DNA from: CAZTCJ01 sp964612085
Lineage (GTDB): Bacteria; Pseudomonadota; Alphaproteobacteria; JAJFIK01
DNA length: 43,948 nt
Reading direction: 5' to 3'
Assembly (NCBI GenBank): GCA_964612085.1
Contig: CAZTCJ010000025.1
Span: 1-43,948, forward strand
The translations under genes were made by a program, and so were the position numbers. Shown one piece after another: positions 8,027 through 16,167 of this stretch; within the stretch, counting starts at the first letter, position 1, and the number at the start of each line of letters is the position of its first letter. The notes under the pieces were generated by a model that was not told where the DNA came from, searched no databases, and was given only the letters and a program-made list of their open reading frames with translations.

Positions 8027-9769
8027 ATGACCCATGGTCTGCGCACGACAACCGCGTGCTTCGCCCTGCTGGCGGGGTTCGCGCTTCTGACCGCTTGCGG
8101 CGACGAAGTGCGGGAAGACAAGGCCGCCGAGGCCACTCCCGCGCCCGATCTCCAGACGACGGCCACGCCGCCCCCTGAAGCATCCCCGGATGCCTCCGAG
8201 CCGGTGACGCCGCAGATACCACCTTACACCTTGGAAACCCTGGTGCCCGGCGCGCCGTTTCACGGCATTCACGGCCTGACCTTCGACGCGGAAGGCCGCT
8301 TGCTCGTGGGCAGCGTGGTGGGCAGCGCGATCTACGAGGTCGATCCGGAGACGGGTGCGTCCTCCGTCTTTATCCCGCCGCCCCACGGTATGGCCGACGA
8401 TATTGAACAGGGTCCGGACGGTACACTCGTCTGGACGGCCTTTTCCGAAGGCAAGGTCTACGCCTTGACCCCGGCAGGCGAACTCCGTCTGTTGGCGGAC
8501 GGCTATCCCGGCGCCAACTCGCTGGCCTTCGCAACCGATGGACGGGTGTTCTTCACCCAGGTGTTCGCGGGCGATGCGCTCTACGAGCTGGACCTGTCAG
8601 GCGAGAGCGAACCGCGCAAGATCATGGAAGGCATGGGCGGGCTCAACGGCTTCGATTTCGGCCCGGACGGCAAGCTCTACGGCCCCTTATGGTTCAAGGG
8701 CCAGGTGGTGCGCGTCGATGTGGACGCCGCCACGCTGGAGACGGTGGCGGAAGGCTTTCAAATCCCGGCGGCAGTCAATTTCAACAGCAAGGGCGAGCTT
8801 TACGCCGTCGATACCGCGCGTGGTGAAGTCGTCCGTGTAGACATAGAAACGGGCGAGCGGACCGTGATCGCCACCGTGCCGACGGCCATCGACAATCTGG
8901 CTTTCTCGGCCGACGACCGGCTGTTCCTGACCATCATGGCGGACAATGCCGTGTGGGAAGTAAACACGGAGACGGGCGAGACCCGTGAAGTCATCTCCTA
9001 TCCCCTGGCCACGCCCGTCGACATCGCCCTTGTGGACAAGGACGGGCGCGAAACGCTGTATGTCTCCGATATCTTCTCGCTGAGAAAAGTCGATGTGGAA
9101 ACCGGTGCGGTCAGCGACGTGTTGCGCATGTGGTCGGATGAACTCGACTATCCACTGTGGATCGGCGCGTCGGACGATGCCCTGGTTCTGACGAGCTTCG
9201 CGTCCCTCAGCGCCCAGCGGATCGATCTGGCGACGGAAGAAAGCGCGGGCCTGCATCATGGTTTCGGCGCCATCGCCGATACGGTGCCCGATGGCGGCGG
9301 CATCCTGTTCCTCGATTTCCTGGGCGGCGCGCTCGTGCGTGCCAGCGGAGAAGACCTGGCCACACGTGAGGAAATCGCCGGCGGCCTTGCCGGTCCGGTC
9401 GGCCTTGTGCGTATGGATGAGACAACCGTCTATGTCACGGAGTCCGTGTCCGGCGCATTATCGCGCATCGACCTCGCCACGGGCGCGCGCACGGAGATCG
9501 CGGCCGGTCTCGACCTGCCGGAAGGATTCGATCTGGATACGGACGGCAGCATCGTCCTGGCGGAAGTGGGGGCGCAGCGGATCGTCCGGATCGATCCGGA
9601 AACGGGCAGCATCACCCCCATCGCGGGCGACCTGCCCATGGGCCTGCCGGGTGCATCAAACGCCCCGCCGGTCAATCTGCTCACGGGCGTCGCGGTAGCG
9701 GAGTCAGGCGATATTTTCTTTTCGTCCGACATCGACGCCGCGATCTACCGCCTGCGGAAGGCCGAGTAA
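8027..9769 (+). CDS. beta-propeller lipoprotein, SMP-30/NHL-like
   Basis: A 580-residue protein with a lipoprotein signal peptide; the lipobox is LTAC with C24 as the lipidated cysteine. A proline/alanine/threonine-rich linker (about 25-65) precedes a long series of repeated units of the type LAFATDGRVFF and GDIFFSSD, each about 40 residues, spaced as blades of a six- or seven-bladed propeller. A second set follows, so two propellers may be present. The pattern is that of SMP-30/gluconolactonase or NHL/YVTN proteins. Whether it is a lactonase or only a binding scaffold cannot be told. GGGAGG precedes the start. It faces the DoxX-like gene with one base between the stops. Confidence 0.8.
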   Translation: MTHGLRTTTACFALLAGFALLTACGDEVREDKAAEATPAPDLQTTATPPPEASPDASEPVTPQIPPYTLETLVPGAPFHGIHGLTFDAEGRLLVGSVVGSAIYEVDPETGASSVFIPPPHGMADDIEQGPDGTLVWTAFSEGKVYALTPAGELRLLADGYPGANSLAFATDGRVFFTQVFAGDALYELDLSGESEPRKIMEGMGGLNGFDFGPDGKLYGPLWFKGQVVRVDVDAATLETVAEGFQIPAAVNFNSKGELYAVDTARGEVVRVDIETGERTVIATVPTAIDNLAFSADDRLFLTIMADNAVWEVNTETGETREVISYPLATPVDIALVDKDGRETLYVSDIFSLRKVDVETGAVSDVLRMWSDELDYPLWIGASDDALVLTSFASLSAQRIDLATEESAGLHHGFGAIADTVPDGGGILFLDFLGGALVRASGEDLATREEIAGGLAGPVGLVRMDETTVYVTESVSGALSRIDLATGARTEIAAGLDLPEGFDLDTDGSIVLAEVGAQRIVRIDPETGSITPIAGDLPMGLPGASNAPPVNLLTGVAVAESGDIFFSSDIDAAIYRLRKAE

Positions 9770-9770
9770 G

Positions 9771-10235
9771 TTATGGCCTGAAGAGCCGCCCGATCCGGCC
9801 CAAAGCGCCGCAGCGGGCAATCAGAATGATGAGTGCGGAGAGCCAGACACCGCAGGCCATGAAGAACAAGGTGCCGCCATCGCCCTGAACCTCGATGCCG
9901 AGCGGCGTGCTGGTGTGGAAATAGACCGCGCCGGTGATCACGGCGAGCGCGGCGAACGCACCGAGCGCCGACAACAGGCGCATCCCCGCGCCGAACAGGC
10001 CCAGGATCAGCAGGATCGACGCCACCAATTCGATGGAGCCCACCACATATTGGCTGAAGAGACCTGTCGGCGCGAACAGTCCCCGGGCGCCGAAACCGCC
10101 GGCCCAGTCATCGAGCGTGCCGAAGATATGCTGGGTCTCGGGCGCATCAGCAAATTTGAAGAACAGCGATTGCACGAAGACAAACGCGATGAAGACACTC
10201 AAAATCGGAATAGCGAACCGTGTGACCTGTTTCAT
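9771..10235 (-). CDS. DoxX-like four-helix membrane protein
   Basis: A 154-residue integral membrane protein with about four hydrophobic helices (approximately 8-28, 62-82, 87-107 and 121-144). The spacing and the polar FKFADAPETQHIF segment after helix 1 fit the DoxX/DoxD-like superfamily. The biochemical role of most members is unknown, with links to respiration, thiosulfate oxidation or redox homeostasis. The start ATG has GGGAGG upstream. It is the last gene of a same-strand series with the PepSY protein (118-base gap), so co-transcription is possible but not certain. Confidence 0.7.
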   Translation of the reverse strand: MKQVTRFAIPILSVFIAFVFVQSLFFKFADAPETQHIFGTLDDWAGGFGARGLFAPTGLFSQYVVGSIELVASILLILGLFGAGMRLLSALGAFAALAVITGAVYFHTSTPLGIEVQGDGGTLFFMACGVWLSALIILIARCGALGRIGRLFRP

Positions 10236-10353
10236 GTCAGCCTCCCTCTTTGACCGGCGCGGGTGCGCGCCTCTGTTGTGACCGACATGAGGATCGCGGC
10301 CAAGCCCGCAATCAAACTATCCGTGAAGGGGCCGTGATCGTCTCGAACGCCCC

Positions 10354-10899
10354 TCAAGACCGCGTCCTGGCGTCGCGGGTCTTTCGCTTCTCCCGGCGTT
10401 TCAAATGGGGCAGCGCAAAGAGATAGAGACCCGTCGCCCACATGACGAACAGGATAACGGCGGATGGCAGGAAAACATAATGCTTGGTCCAGGACGTGAA
10501 GAACGAACCGTCATGGATCGCTTCGATAATGTCCGAGCGGCGATAGGCCACCTGCAGCACGTCCGCCGTATGGGTATCGACCTGGACTTCCCAATTGGTG
10601 GCCGAGACGAACTTGACCATGCCGGAGCCGGGTTTCACGTCCACGCGGCTGAGATCGGTCCAATGGTCGATGCCCGCCTGCGGCACGGATTTGGCGGCCT
10701 CGAACAGGGTTTCAAACCGCGCCACCGGAATAACGGTCCGCTCAACGCCTTTTTGAGACGGCGGCTGGATCCAGTCTACGTCTTTTTTCAGCATCAGGAG
10801 GATGCCCGTACCGATGGTGATGATCAGCGGCACGGCAATGAAAACAGACGCCCAATGATGGATCTTCCGCAGCAGGATGCGCGCCCTCATCGCGCCCAT
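10354..10899 (-). CDS. PepSY-domain membrane protein
   Basis: A 181-residue protein with the arrangement of PepSY-associated transmembrane proteins: the helix-1 motif RKIHHWASVFIAVPLIITIGTG (about 9-38) containing HHW, an extracytoplasmic PepSY-like region (about 45-130) and a second helix (about 143-165, FVMWATGLYLF), then a basic tail. Related proteins accompany siderophore receptors or act as ferric reductases; the histidines in helix 1 suggest possible haem binding. Starts at 10899 or 10890 are equally possible. It begins 55 bases after the stop of the large BNR protein, so the two are probably co-transcribed. Confidence 0.75.
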   Translation of the reverse strand: MGAMRARILLRKIHHWASVFIAVPLIITIGTGILLMLKKDVDWIQPPSQKGVERTVIPVARFETLFEAAKSVPQAGIDHWTDLSRVDVKPGSGMVKFVSATNWEVQVDTHTADVLQVAYRRSDIIEAIHDGSFFTSWTKHYVFLPSAVILFVMWATGLYLFALPHLKRREKRKTRDARTRS

Positions 10900-10954
10900 C
10901 CCGGTCCGTTACTCCACGGTCTCGTACACGCAACCATCAGTATCCGTTATACCC

Positions 10955-13900
10955 CTACCGGCCGGACGGCTTTTGCCAGTCGGGCAAACGGCCGGGCGTC
11001 CAAGGCGCGCCTGCGGCTTCGAACTGGGCTTCGAGCGCGACCAGATCGGCCGAGATCGCCTTGAGATCCTCAAGGGCCGTCTCGAACTCCGCCGCCGCGA
11101 TGTCGTAAGCGCGCCGGTGCAGACCCGTGACCGGCGCCTGGGCGTTCCAGTGGCCGCCGACAATGCTGCCGACCCGCTGGCGGATCGACCAGGGCGCGGG
11201 CTCGTTGCGCGAGCGGATCGTCCGGTCGCCATTGAGCGCCAAGCCGACCGTGTAGAGACGGTCTTCCAGACCGGCAAGGGCTTCGCGCTGCGCCTCGGTG
11301 ACACCCGGCGTCTCCAGCGCGGCCTGATTCAGATAAGCGACGCGCTCGCCCATGGCCGAATACGCTTCCGCAGCCCCCAGCACCGCCCGTTGCAGCTCGG
11401 CCGTCTTCTGCTGGAAAGTGAGCAGTCCCGGCCGGTCGCGCGTGGCCTCCTCGCTCGGCAGAGCCTTCACCGTGAAGCTTTGTGGCGCGCCCAGCGGCAC
11501 CGTTTCGCCGCGTCCGCGCTTGGCCAGCGAGACCGTATAGGTGCCCGGCAGGGCGAGCGGGCCTTGGGGCGCGGAGGCCCAGGGCGCGCGCGGACCGCCT
11601 GAGGCGAGTTCAATGGGATTGGGCGCGGGCCAGCGCAGATCCCAGGCGACCTGGTGGAGCCCTTTGCGGGCCGGACCGGTCATGCGGCGGACTACCTCGC
11701 CATCCCCATTGGTCACGGTCAGGATAATCGCCGGATCGTCTTCCCGGTCTTCGGCGCGCAGATCGTCCCAGGACGGATAGGGGTTGTCGCCGCCCTCTTT
11801 CCGCCGGTCGGCTTCCTCCGCCAGGCGGCTATCGCGCAAGCTCTTATAACCGTCCCGCAGATAGTAGCGGAACACCGCGCCATAGGGCGGATTTTCCGCC
11901 GTGTAGAAATTATCCCCCTGGGAACCGTGGGGCGGATAGCCCCAGCGGCTCGCCACGATGTAAAGCAAAGGATCCTTCACCGACAGCAGGGTGGCTTCCG
12001 CCGTTTCCAGATCCGCCGCAGCCGTGCGCAGGGGCGTGTAATCATCCACGATGTAAATGCCGCGCCCGAACGTGCCGATGATGAGATCGTTTTCCCGCCG
12101 CTGGATCTCCAGATCCCGCACGGCGATGGTGGGCAGGCCGTTTTTCATGCGGTGCCAGACACCGCCGCCTTCCTGGGAGACGAAAAGCCCGAACTCCGTG
12201 CCCACGAACAACAGATCCGGGTCCACATGATCCTGGGCAATGGTGTGGGCCGATCCCCAGTCCGGCAGATCGCCGGTGATCGACGTCCAGGTCCGGCCCT
12301 TGTCGATAGTCTTCAGCACATAGGGCTTGTAGTCGCCGCGCTTGTGGTTGTCGAAGACCGCATAGGCCACGTTTTCATCGTGTACGGAGGCAATGATGTC
12401 CTCCACCAGGGACTGGTCCGGCACGGTGGGGAAAGTCTCGGTCTTGCGCCAGGTCTCCCCGCCGTCTTCCGTGACGTGAATGAGCCCGTCGTCGGAGCCC
12501 ACATAGATCAAGCCTTCTTTGAGCGGACTTTCGTCCAAGGCAATGGCCGCGCCATAGATCGAGGTGGAGTCGTTCTTGGCGATGGCATCGACGCTCCACA
12601 CCCGGCCCATGACGTCGAGCGCATTGCGGTCGAGCTGGCGGGTGATGTCGGGGCTGATGGCCCGCCAGGAATCGCCCCGGTCGTCGGACTGGAAGACCTT
12701 TTCCGCCGCGTAGTAAATCCGTTTCGGATTGTGCGGGCTGATCAAAAGCGGCGTGTTCCAGTTCCATTTGTAAGCGTTCTCTCCGCTCGCGGGCTGGGGC
12801 GTGATGAAGACCCGTTCGCCCGTGCGCCGGTCGTAGCGCGCCAGACCGCCATATTGATACTGAGCGTAAACGATATCGGGATTGGTCGGATCGATCTGCG
12901 GCTTGTAACCGTCCCCGCCCAGAACGATGGTCCAGTCGGCGCTGGCGATACCGTCGATGAAGCGCGTGCGCGACGGTCCGCCCATGGAATTGTTGTCCTG
13001 GGTACCGCCATAGACATTGTAGAACGGCTTATCCTCGTCCGGCTCGATGCGGTAGAACTGCACGAGCGGCAGATTCTGGATGTGCCGCCAGGTCTGGCCC
13101 CGGTTCCAGGTCTCGTAAACGCCGCCATCGCCGCCGATCCAAATATGATCGGAATTGTCCGGGTCGATCCACATGGCGTGGTCGTCCACATGGCGGTGAT
13201 TGATGCCGACGCGTTCCCATGTCTTGCCGCCGTCCTCGGACACATTGGTGAAAGTGTCCATGGAATAGACCCGGTCCGGATCGTTCGGGTCCACCGCCAA
13301 TTCATTGTAGTACTGAGGGCTCGTGGTCATGTGGCTGGAGCGCTTCTCCCAGGTCTCGCCGAAATCGGTCGAGCGGTAGACGCCCTGCTCCTCGGGCATG
13401 CCCTCGATAATGGCGTAGATGATCTCCGGATTGGACGGCGCGCTCGCCAGGCCGATCCGGCCCATGGGACCGGACGGCAGGCCCGCCGTCACCCGCTCCC
13501 AGTTGGCGCCGCCGTCGCGGGTCTTCCAGATACCGCTGCCCGGCCCGCCATTGATCAGGGTCCAGACATGGCGGTGGCGCTGATAGCTGGAGGCCACGAT
13601 CTCGTTCAGGGCGCCGGGGTGAACGACGAATTCGTTGACGCCGGTATATTCATCCACCTCCAGGATGCGCTCCCAGCTCTCGCCCGCGTCAGTGGAGCGG
13701 TAAAGCCCCCGGTCGCCGCCGCCGCTCCAAAGGGGGCCTTGAGCGGCCACCAATATACCGCCGGTCTCGGGATCGAGTTCGATCTGGCTGATATGGCCGG
13801 AGTTCTCCAGCCCCATCTTGGTCCAGCTCTTGCCGCCGTCGAGGGAGCGGTAAAGGCCGTCGCCATAGGCCACCGACCGCTGGGCATTGTTCTCGCCGGT

Positions 13901-14251
13901 GCCGGCCCAGATCTCGTTGGGATTCTCAGGGTTGCGGGCCAGCGCGCCGATGGCGTAGCTGCCTTGGTCGTCGAATACCGGCGTCCAGGTGGTGCCGCTG
14001 TCGGTGGTGTGCCACAGGCCGCCCGACGCGGTACCCACGAAGAAATCGTGCCGGTCCGTGGGATGGAAGGCGAAATCGGAAATCCGGCCCGAGGTGAAGG
14101 CTGGGCCGACCAGCCGGGCCTTCAGCCCAGCCAGCGGATTGGGCGCTTTTTCCGGCTCTTGGGCGCTTACAGGTCCGCAAACCGCCGCCCCAAGCGCCAA
14201 AGCGGCGCATAATCCCAGTCCGGCCAACCGGCCGCGCAATGCCTTGAGCAT
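10955..14251 (-). CDS. large exported BNR/VPS10-like beta-propeller protein
   Basis: A 1098-residue protein with a signal peptide (about 1-30, ending CGPVSA). At least ten Asp-box (BNR) motifs are visible, among them TDSGTTW, LDGGKSW, TDAGESW, RDGGANW, TDFGETW, EDGGKTW, DDRGDSW, EDGGETW and IDKGRTW. They lie between about residues 60 and 700 and imply one or two multi-bladed propellers of the sortilin/VPS10 or glycosyl-hydrolase-like type. The C-terminal 350 residues include a beta-sandwich-like segment (ILTVTNGDGEVVRRM) and a helical end. The family is often labelled glycosyl hydrolase, but no catalytic evidence exists here. The frame extends upstream to a TTG at 14278; the ATG at 14251 with GAGG upstream is preferred. 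Confidence 0.85.
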   Translation of the reverse strand: MLKALRGRLAGLGLCAALALGAAVCGPVSAQEPEKAPNPLAGLKARLVGPAFTSGRISDFAFHPTDRHDFFVGTASGGLWHTTDSGTTWTPVFDDQGSYAIGALARNPENPNEIWAGTGENNAQRSVAYGDGLYRSLDGGKSWTKMGLENSGHISQIELDPETGGILVAAQGPLWSGGGDRGLYRSTDAGESWERILEVDEYTGVNEFVVHPGALNEIVASSYQRHRHVWTLINGGPGSGIWKTRDGGANWERVTAGLPSGPMGRIGLASAPSNPEIIYAIIEGMPEEQGVYRSTDFGETWEKRSSHMTTSPQYYNELAVDPNDPDRVYSMDTFTNVSEDGGKTWERVGINHRHVDDHAMWIDPDNSDHIWIGGDGGVYETWNRGQTWRHIQNLPLVQFYRIEPDEDKPFYNVYGGTQDNNSMGGPSRTRFIDGIASADWTIVLGGDGYKPQIDPTNPDIVYAQYQYGGLARYDRRTGERVFITPQPASGENAYKWNWNTPLLISPHNPKRIYYAAEKVFQSDDRGDSWRAISPDITRQLDRNALDVMGRVWSVDAIAKNDSTSIYGAAIALDESPLKEGLIYVGSDDGLIHVTEDGGETWRKTETFPTVPDQSLVEDIIASVHDENVAYAVFDNHKRGDYKPYVLKTIDKGRTWTSITGDLPDWGSAHTIAQDHVDPDLLFVGTEFGLFVSQEGGGVWHRMKNGLPTIAVRDLEIQRRENDLIIGTFGRGIYIVDDYTPLRTAAADLETAEATLLSVKDPLLYIVASRWGYPPHGSQGDNFYTAENPPYGAVFRYYLRDGYKSLRDSRLAEEADRRKEGGDNPYPSWDDLRAEDREDDPAIILTVTNGDGEVVRRMTGPARKGLHQVAWDLRWPAPNPIELASGGPRAPWASAPQGPLALPGTYTVSLAKRGRGETVPLGAPQSFTVKALPSEEATRDRPGLLTFQQKTAELQRAVLGAAEAYSAMGERVAYLNQAALETPGVTEAQREALAGLEDRLYTVGLALNGDRTIRSRNEPAPWSIRQRVGSIVGGHWNAQAPVTGLHRRAYDIAAAEFETALEDLKAISADLVALEAQFEAAGAPWTPGRLPDWQKPSGR

Positions 14252-14404
14252 AACCCCAACCTCACCCTGGTTATTCAATCCCTGTCGCTACTCTAGCAGG
14301 GGCCGGGGCCGCCGCAAACGCGGCAAGACTGAAGGATTTACCTTAAAAAATCGGACCAGCTGCCCGCGAAGGGCGTGTGCAGCGCATGCTCCGTGTTCAC
14401 AAGA

Positions 14405-14434
14405 AAAGCGCGGAGCCTGGAAGCCCCGCGCTTT
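14405..14434 (-). terminator. intrinsic terminator of the thiolase gene
   Basis: A perfect 9-base stem (AAAGCGCGG at 14405-14413, CCGCGCTTT at 14426-14434) with a 12-base loop. Read on the minus strand, the right arm runs into TTTTCTT. It lies 29 bases downstream of the thiolase stop codon, the expected position for a Rho-independent terminator. Confidence 0.8.
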
Positions 14435-14462
14435 AACCGGTTACCTCATATCAGGACACTCT

Positions 14463-15647
14463 TCAAAGCATCTCAAGGCCCAGCGCGATGCCCTGGCCGC
14501 CGCCGATGCAGGCCGTGGCGATCCCGCGTTTCAGGCCGTCCCGCTTCATGGAATGGAGCAGGCGCACGGTGAGCACCGCGCCGGTCGCGCCGATCGGGTG
14601 GCCATGGGCGATGGCCCCGCCTTCCACATTGACCTTTTCCGGATCGAGCCCCAGTTCGCGGGTCACCGCGATGGCGATGGCGGCGAAGGCCTCGTTGATC
14701 TCGATACGGTCGATATCCTGGACGGCCCAGCCCACCCGGCTCATCAGTTGGCGGACGGCGGGCACCGGACCGATGCCGAACATGCCGGGCTCCACGGCGC
14801 CGACGCCGTAGCCCGCCAGGCGCGCCACCGGCGTCAGGCCGTTCGATTCCGCCCAGCCCCGTTCGGCCACGATCATGGCCGCCGCCCCGCTGTTGAGGCC
14901 CGGCGCGTTCCCGGCCGTGATGGTGCCGTCCTTGCGGAAGGCAGGCCGCAGCTTGCCCAGGGTCTCGAGGGTCGTGTCGGCGCGGTTGTGTTCGTCCGTG
15001 TCGAAAACCTCCGGGCCCTTACGGCCTTTGACTTCGACGGGTGCGATCTCGTCCTTGAACTTGCCGTCGGCCTGGGCGGCGGAAAAGCGCTGCTGGCTGC
15101 GCGCGGCCCATTGGTCCTGCTCGTCGCGGGAGACCTGGAACTTCTCGGCCAGATCCTCCGTGTGCCAGCCGGAATGTTCCTGGGAGAAGGCATCGTTCAG
15201 ACCGTCGTAAAGCATGGAGTCGAGCATCTGGGCATGGCCCATGCGGTTGCCCCAGCGTCCGCCGGGCACCAGATAGGGCGCCATGTCCATGTTCTCCATG
15301 CCGCCCGCGATCATCGCATCCTCATAGCCGGTCCAGATCTCGGCAGCCGCCGTGGCGACGGCCTGGGCGCCGGAACCGCAGACCCGGTTCACGGTCAGCG
15401 CCGGAATCTCCACGGGCACGTCCCCATGGACGGCGGCCTGGCGGGCCGGGTTCATCTTGTTGCCGGCCTGAATGACATTGCCCATGACCACGCCGCCGAG
15501 CTTGGCGGGGTCGAGACCGCTGTGCTCGAGCACGGCCTTGATGGCGGTCGCGCCCAACTGGGTCGCGGGCGTGGTCTTCAGGCTGCCGTTATAGGTGCCG
15601 ATGGCGGTCCTGAGCGGCGCGCACAGGACGATTTCACGCTTGTCCAT
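14463..15647 (-). CDS. acetyl-CoA C-acetyltransferase (thiolase)
   Basis: A 394-residue thiolase, the normal length for the biosynthetic/degradative family. The acyl-accepting cysteine is C90 in NRVCGSGAQA, the acid/base histidine is H350 in HGHPIGATGA and the second cysteine is C380 in ACIGGGQG. It catalyses reversible condensation of two acetyl-CoA to acetoacetyl-CoA or the thiolytic reverse. It could serve polyhydroxybutyrate synthesis, ketone-body use or beta-oxidation; no phaB or phaC lies nearby to decide. Ribosome-binding site GGAAGGA precedes the ATG. The gene appears monocistronic and ends in a clear terminator. Confidence 0.93.
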   Translation of the reverse strand: MDKREIVLCAPLRTAIGTYNGSLKTTPATQLGATAIKAVLEHSGLDPAKLGGVVMGNVIQAGNKMNPARQAAVHGDVPVEIPALTVNRVCGSGAQAVATAAAEIWTGYEDAMIAGGMENMDMAPYLVPGGRWGNRMGHAQMLDSMLYDGLNDAFSQEHSGWHTEDLAEKFQVSRDEQDQWAARSQQRFSAAQADGKFKDEIAPVEVKGRKGPEVFDTDEHNRADTTLETLGKLRPAFRKDGTITAGNAPGLNSGAAAMIVAERGWAESNGLTPVARLAGYGVGAVEPGMFGIGPVPAVRQLMSRVGWAVQDIDRIEINEAFAAIAIAVTRELGLDPEKVNVEGGAIAHGHPIGATGAVLTVRLLHSMKRDGLKRGIATACIGGGQGIALGLEML

Positions 15648-15758
15648 GTGGGTATCCTTCCGTCTTTTTGGCGTGGGCTGCCCCGGTTTTCAGGGGGGTT
15701 GGGGGAAACCGGAGCGAAGGAATCAGTGGGTGCAGTCTAACGGAGGCGCCGGGCAGGG

Positions 15759-16010
15759 TCATCCCGCCTGCTCAACCGGTCCGATTGTGATGTCGAAAAC
15801 AATCACCGGCCCGTCAAGGCGCTCGGAGATCACGCCGTGGCCTTCCCGCTGGCAGAGATCGGGCAGATCGATGCGGGCGAGGGGGTCGTCCGCCCGCACG
15901 CGCACGCGGGTCCCGGGCGCGAATCGGAGAAAAAAACCACGCGCTTTGAGAACAGGCAGCGGGCAGCGCAACCCCGTCACATCCAGTTCCGGACAATCCT
16001 GGTCTTGCAT
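15759..16010 (-). CDS. TusA-family sulfurtransferase-like protein
   Basis: An 83-residue protein with the TusA/SirA signature LDVTGLRCPLPVLKA; the conserved cysteine of the CPxP motif carries persulfide sulfur in family members. The beta-alpha-beta-alpha-beta-beta pattern is complete. TusA relays sulfur in tRNA thiolation, molybdenum cofactor or sulfur oxidation pathways. No tus, dsr or soxY genes lie nearby, so the partner is unknown. An in-frame ATG at 16028 would add six residues; 16010 is preferred because GGAAGAG sits five bases upstream and the shorter length matches the family. It diverges from the acyl-CoA synthetase gene. Confidence 0.85.
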   Translation of the reverse strand: MQDQDCPELDVTGLRCPLPVLKARGFFLRFAPGTRVRVRADDPLARIDLPDLCQREGHGVISERLDGPVIVFDITIGPVEQAG

Positions 16011-16088
16011 ATCGGCTCTTCCGTGCATGATCGATTTCTCTATGCCGCTTGCGATCCGTTAACAAATGCGTGTCCTTGTCGCGTTGTC

Positions 16089-16116
16089 TTGATTATACGC
16101 GGCTGCTTTTTATGCT
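16089..16116 (+). promoter_or_regulatory. candidate promoter of the acyl-CoA synthetase gene
   Basis: TTGATT (16089-16094) is followed after 16 bases by TATGCT (16111-16116), each with four consensus matches, in the 157-base divergent gap between the TusA-like and acyl-CoA synthetase genes. The predicted start near 16123 would give a leader of about 45 bases. Confidence 0.3.
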
Positions 16117-16167
16117 CGCACGGCACGGTCCACACTCTCCACCTAATAAAGCCATGGGAGCAAGGGT

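Noticed and set aside
11654..14212. 852-codon plus-strand frame opposite the BNR protein gene
   Set aside because: Shadow frame produced by high GC and codon bias; the minus strand has ten Asp-box motifs and a signal peptide.
15683..15712. CCGGTTT/AAACCGG inverted repeat downstream of the TusA-like gene
   Set aside because: Seven-base stem with a 16-base loop and no T-tract; could be chance in GC-rich DNA.
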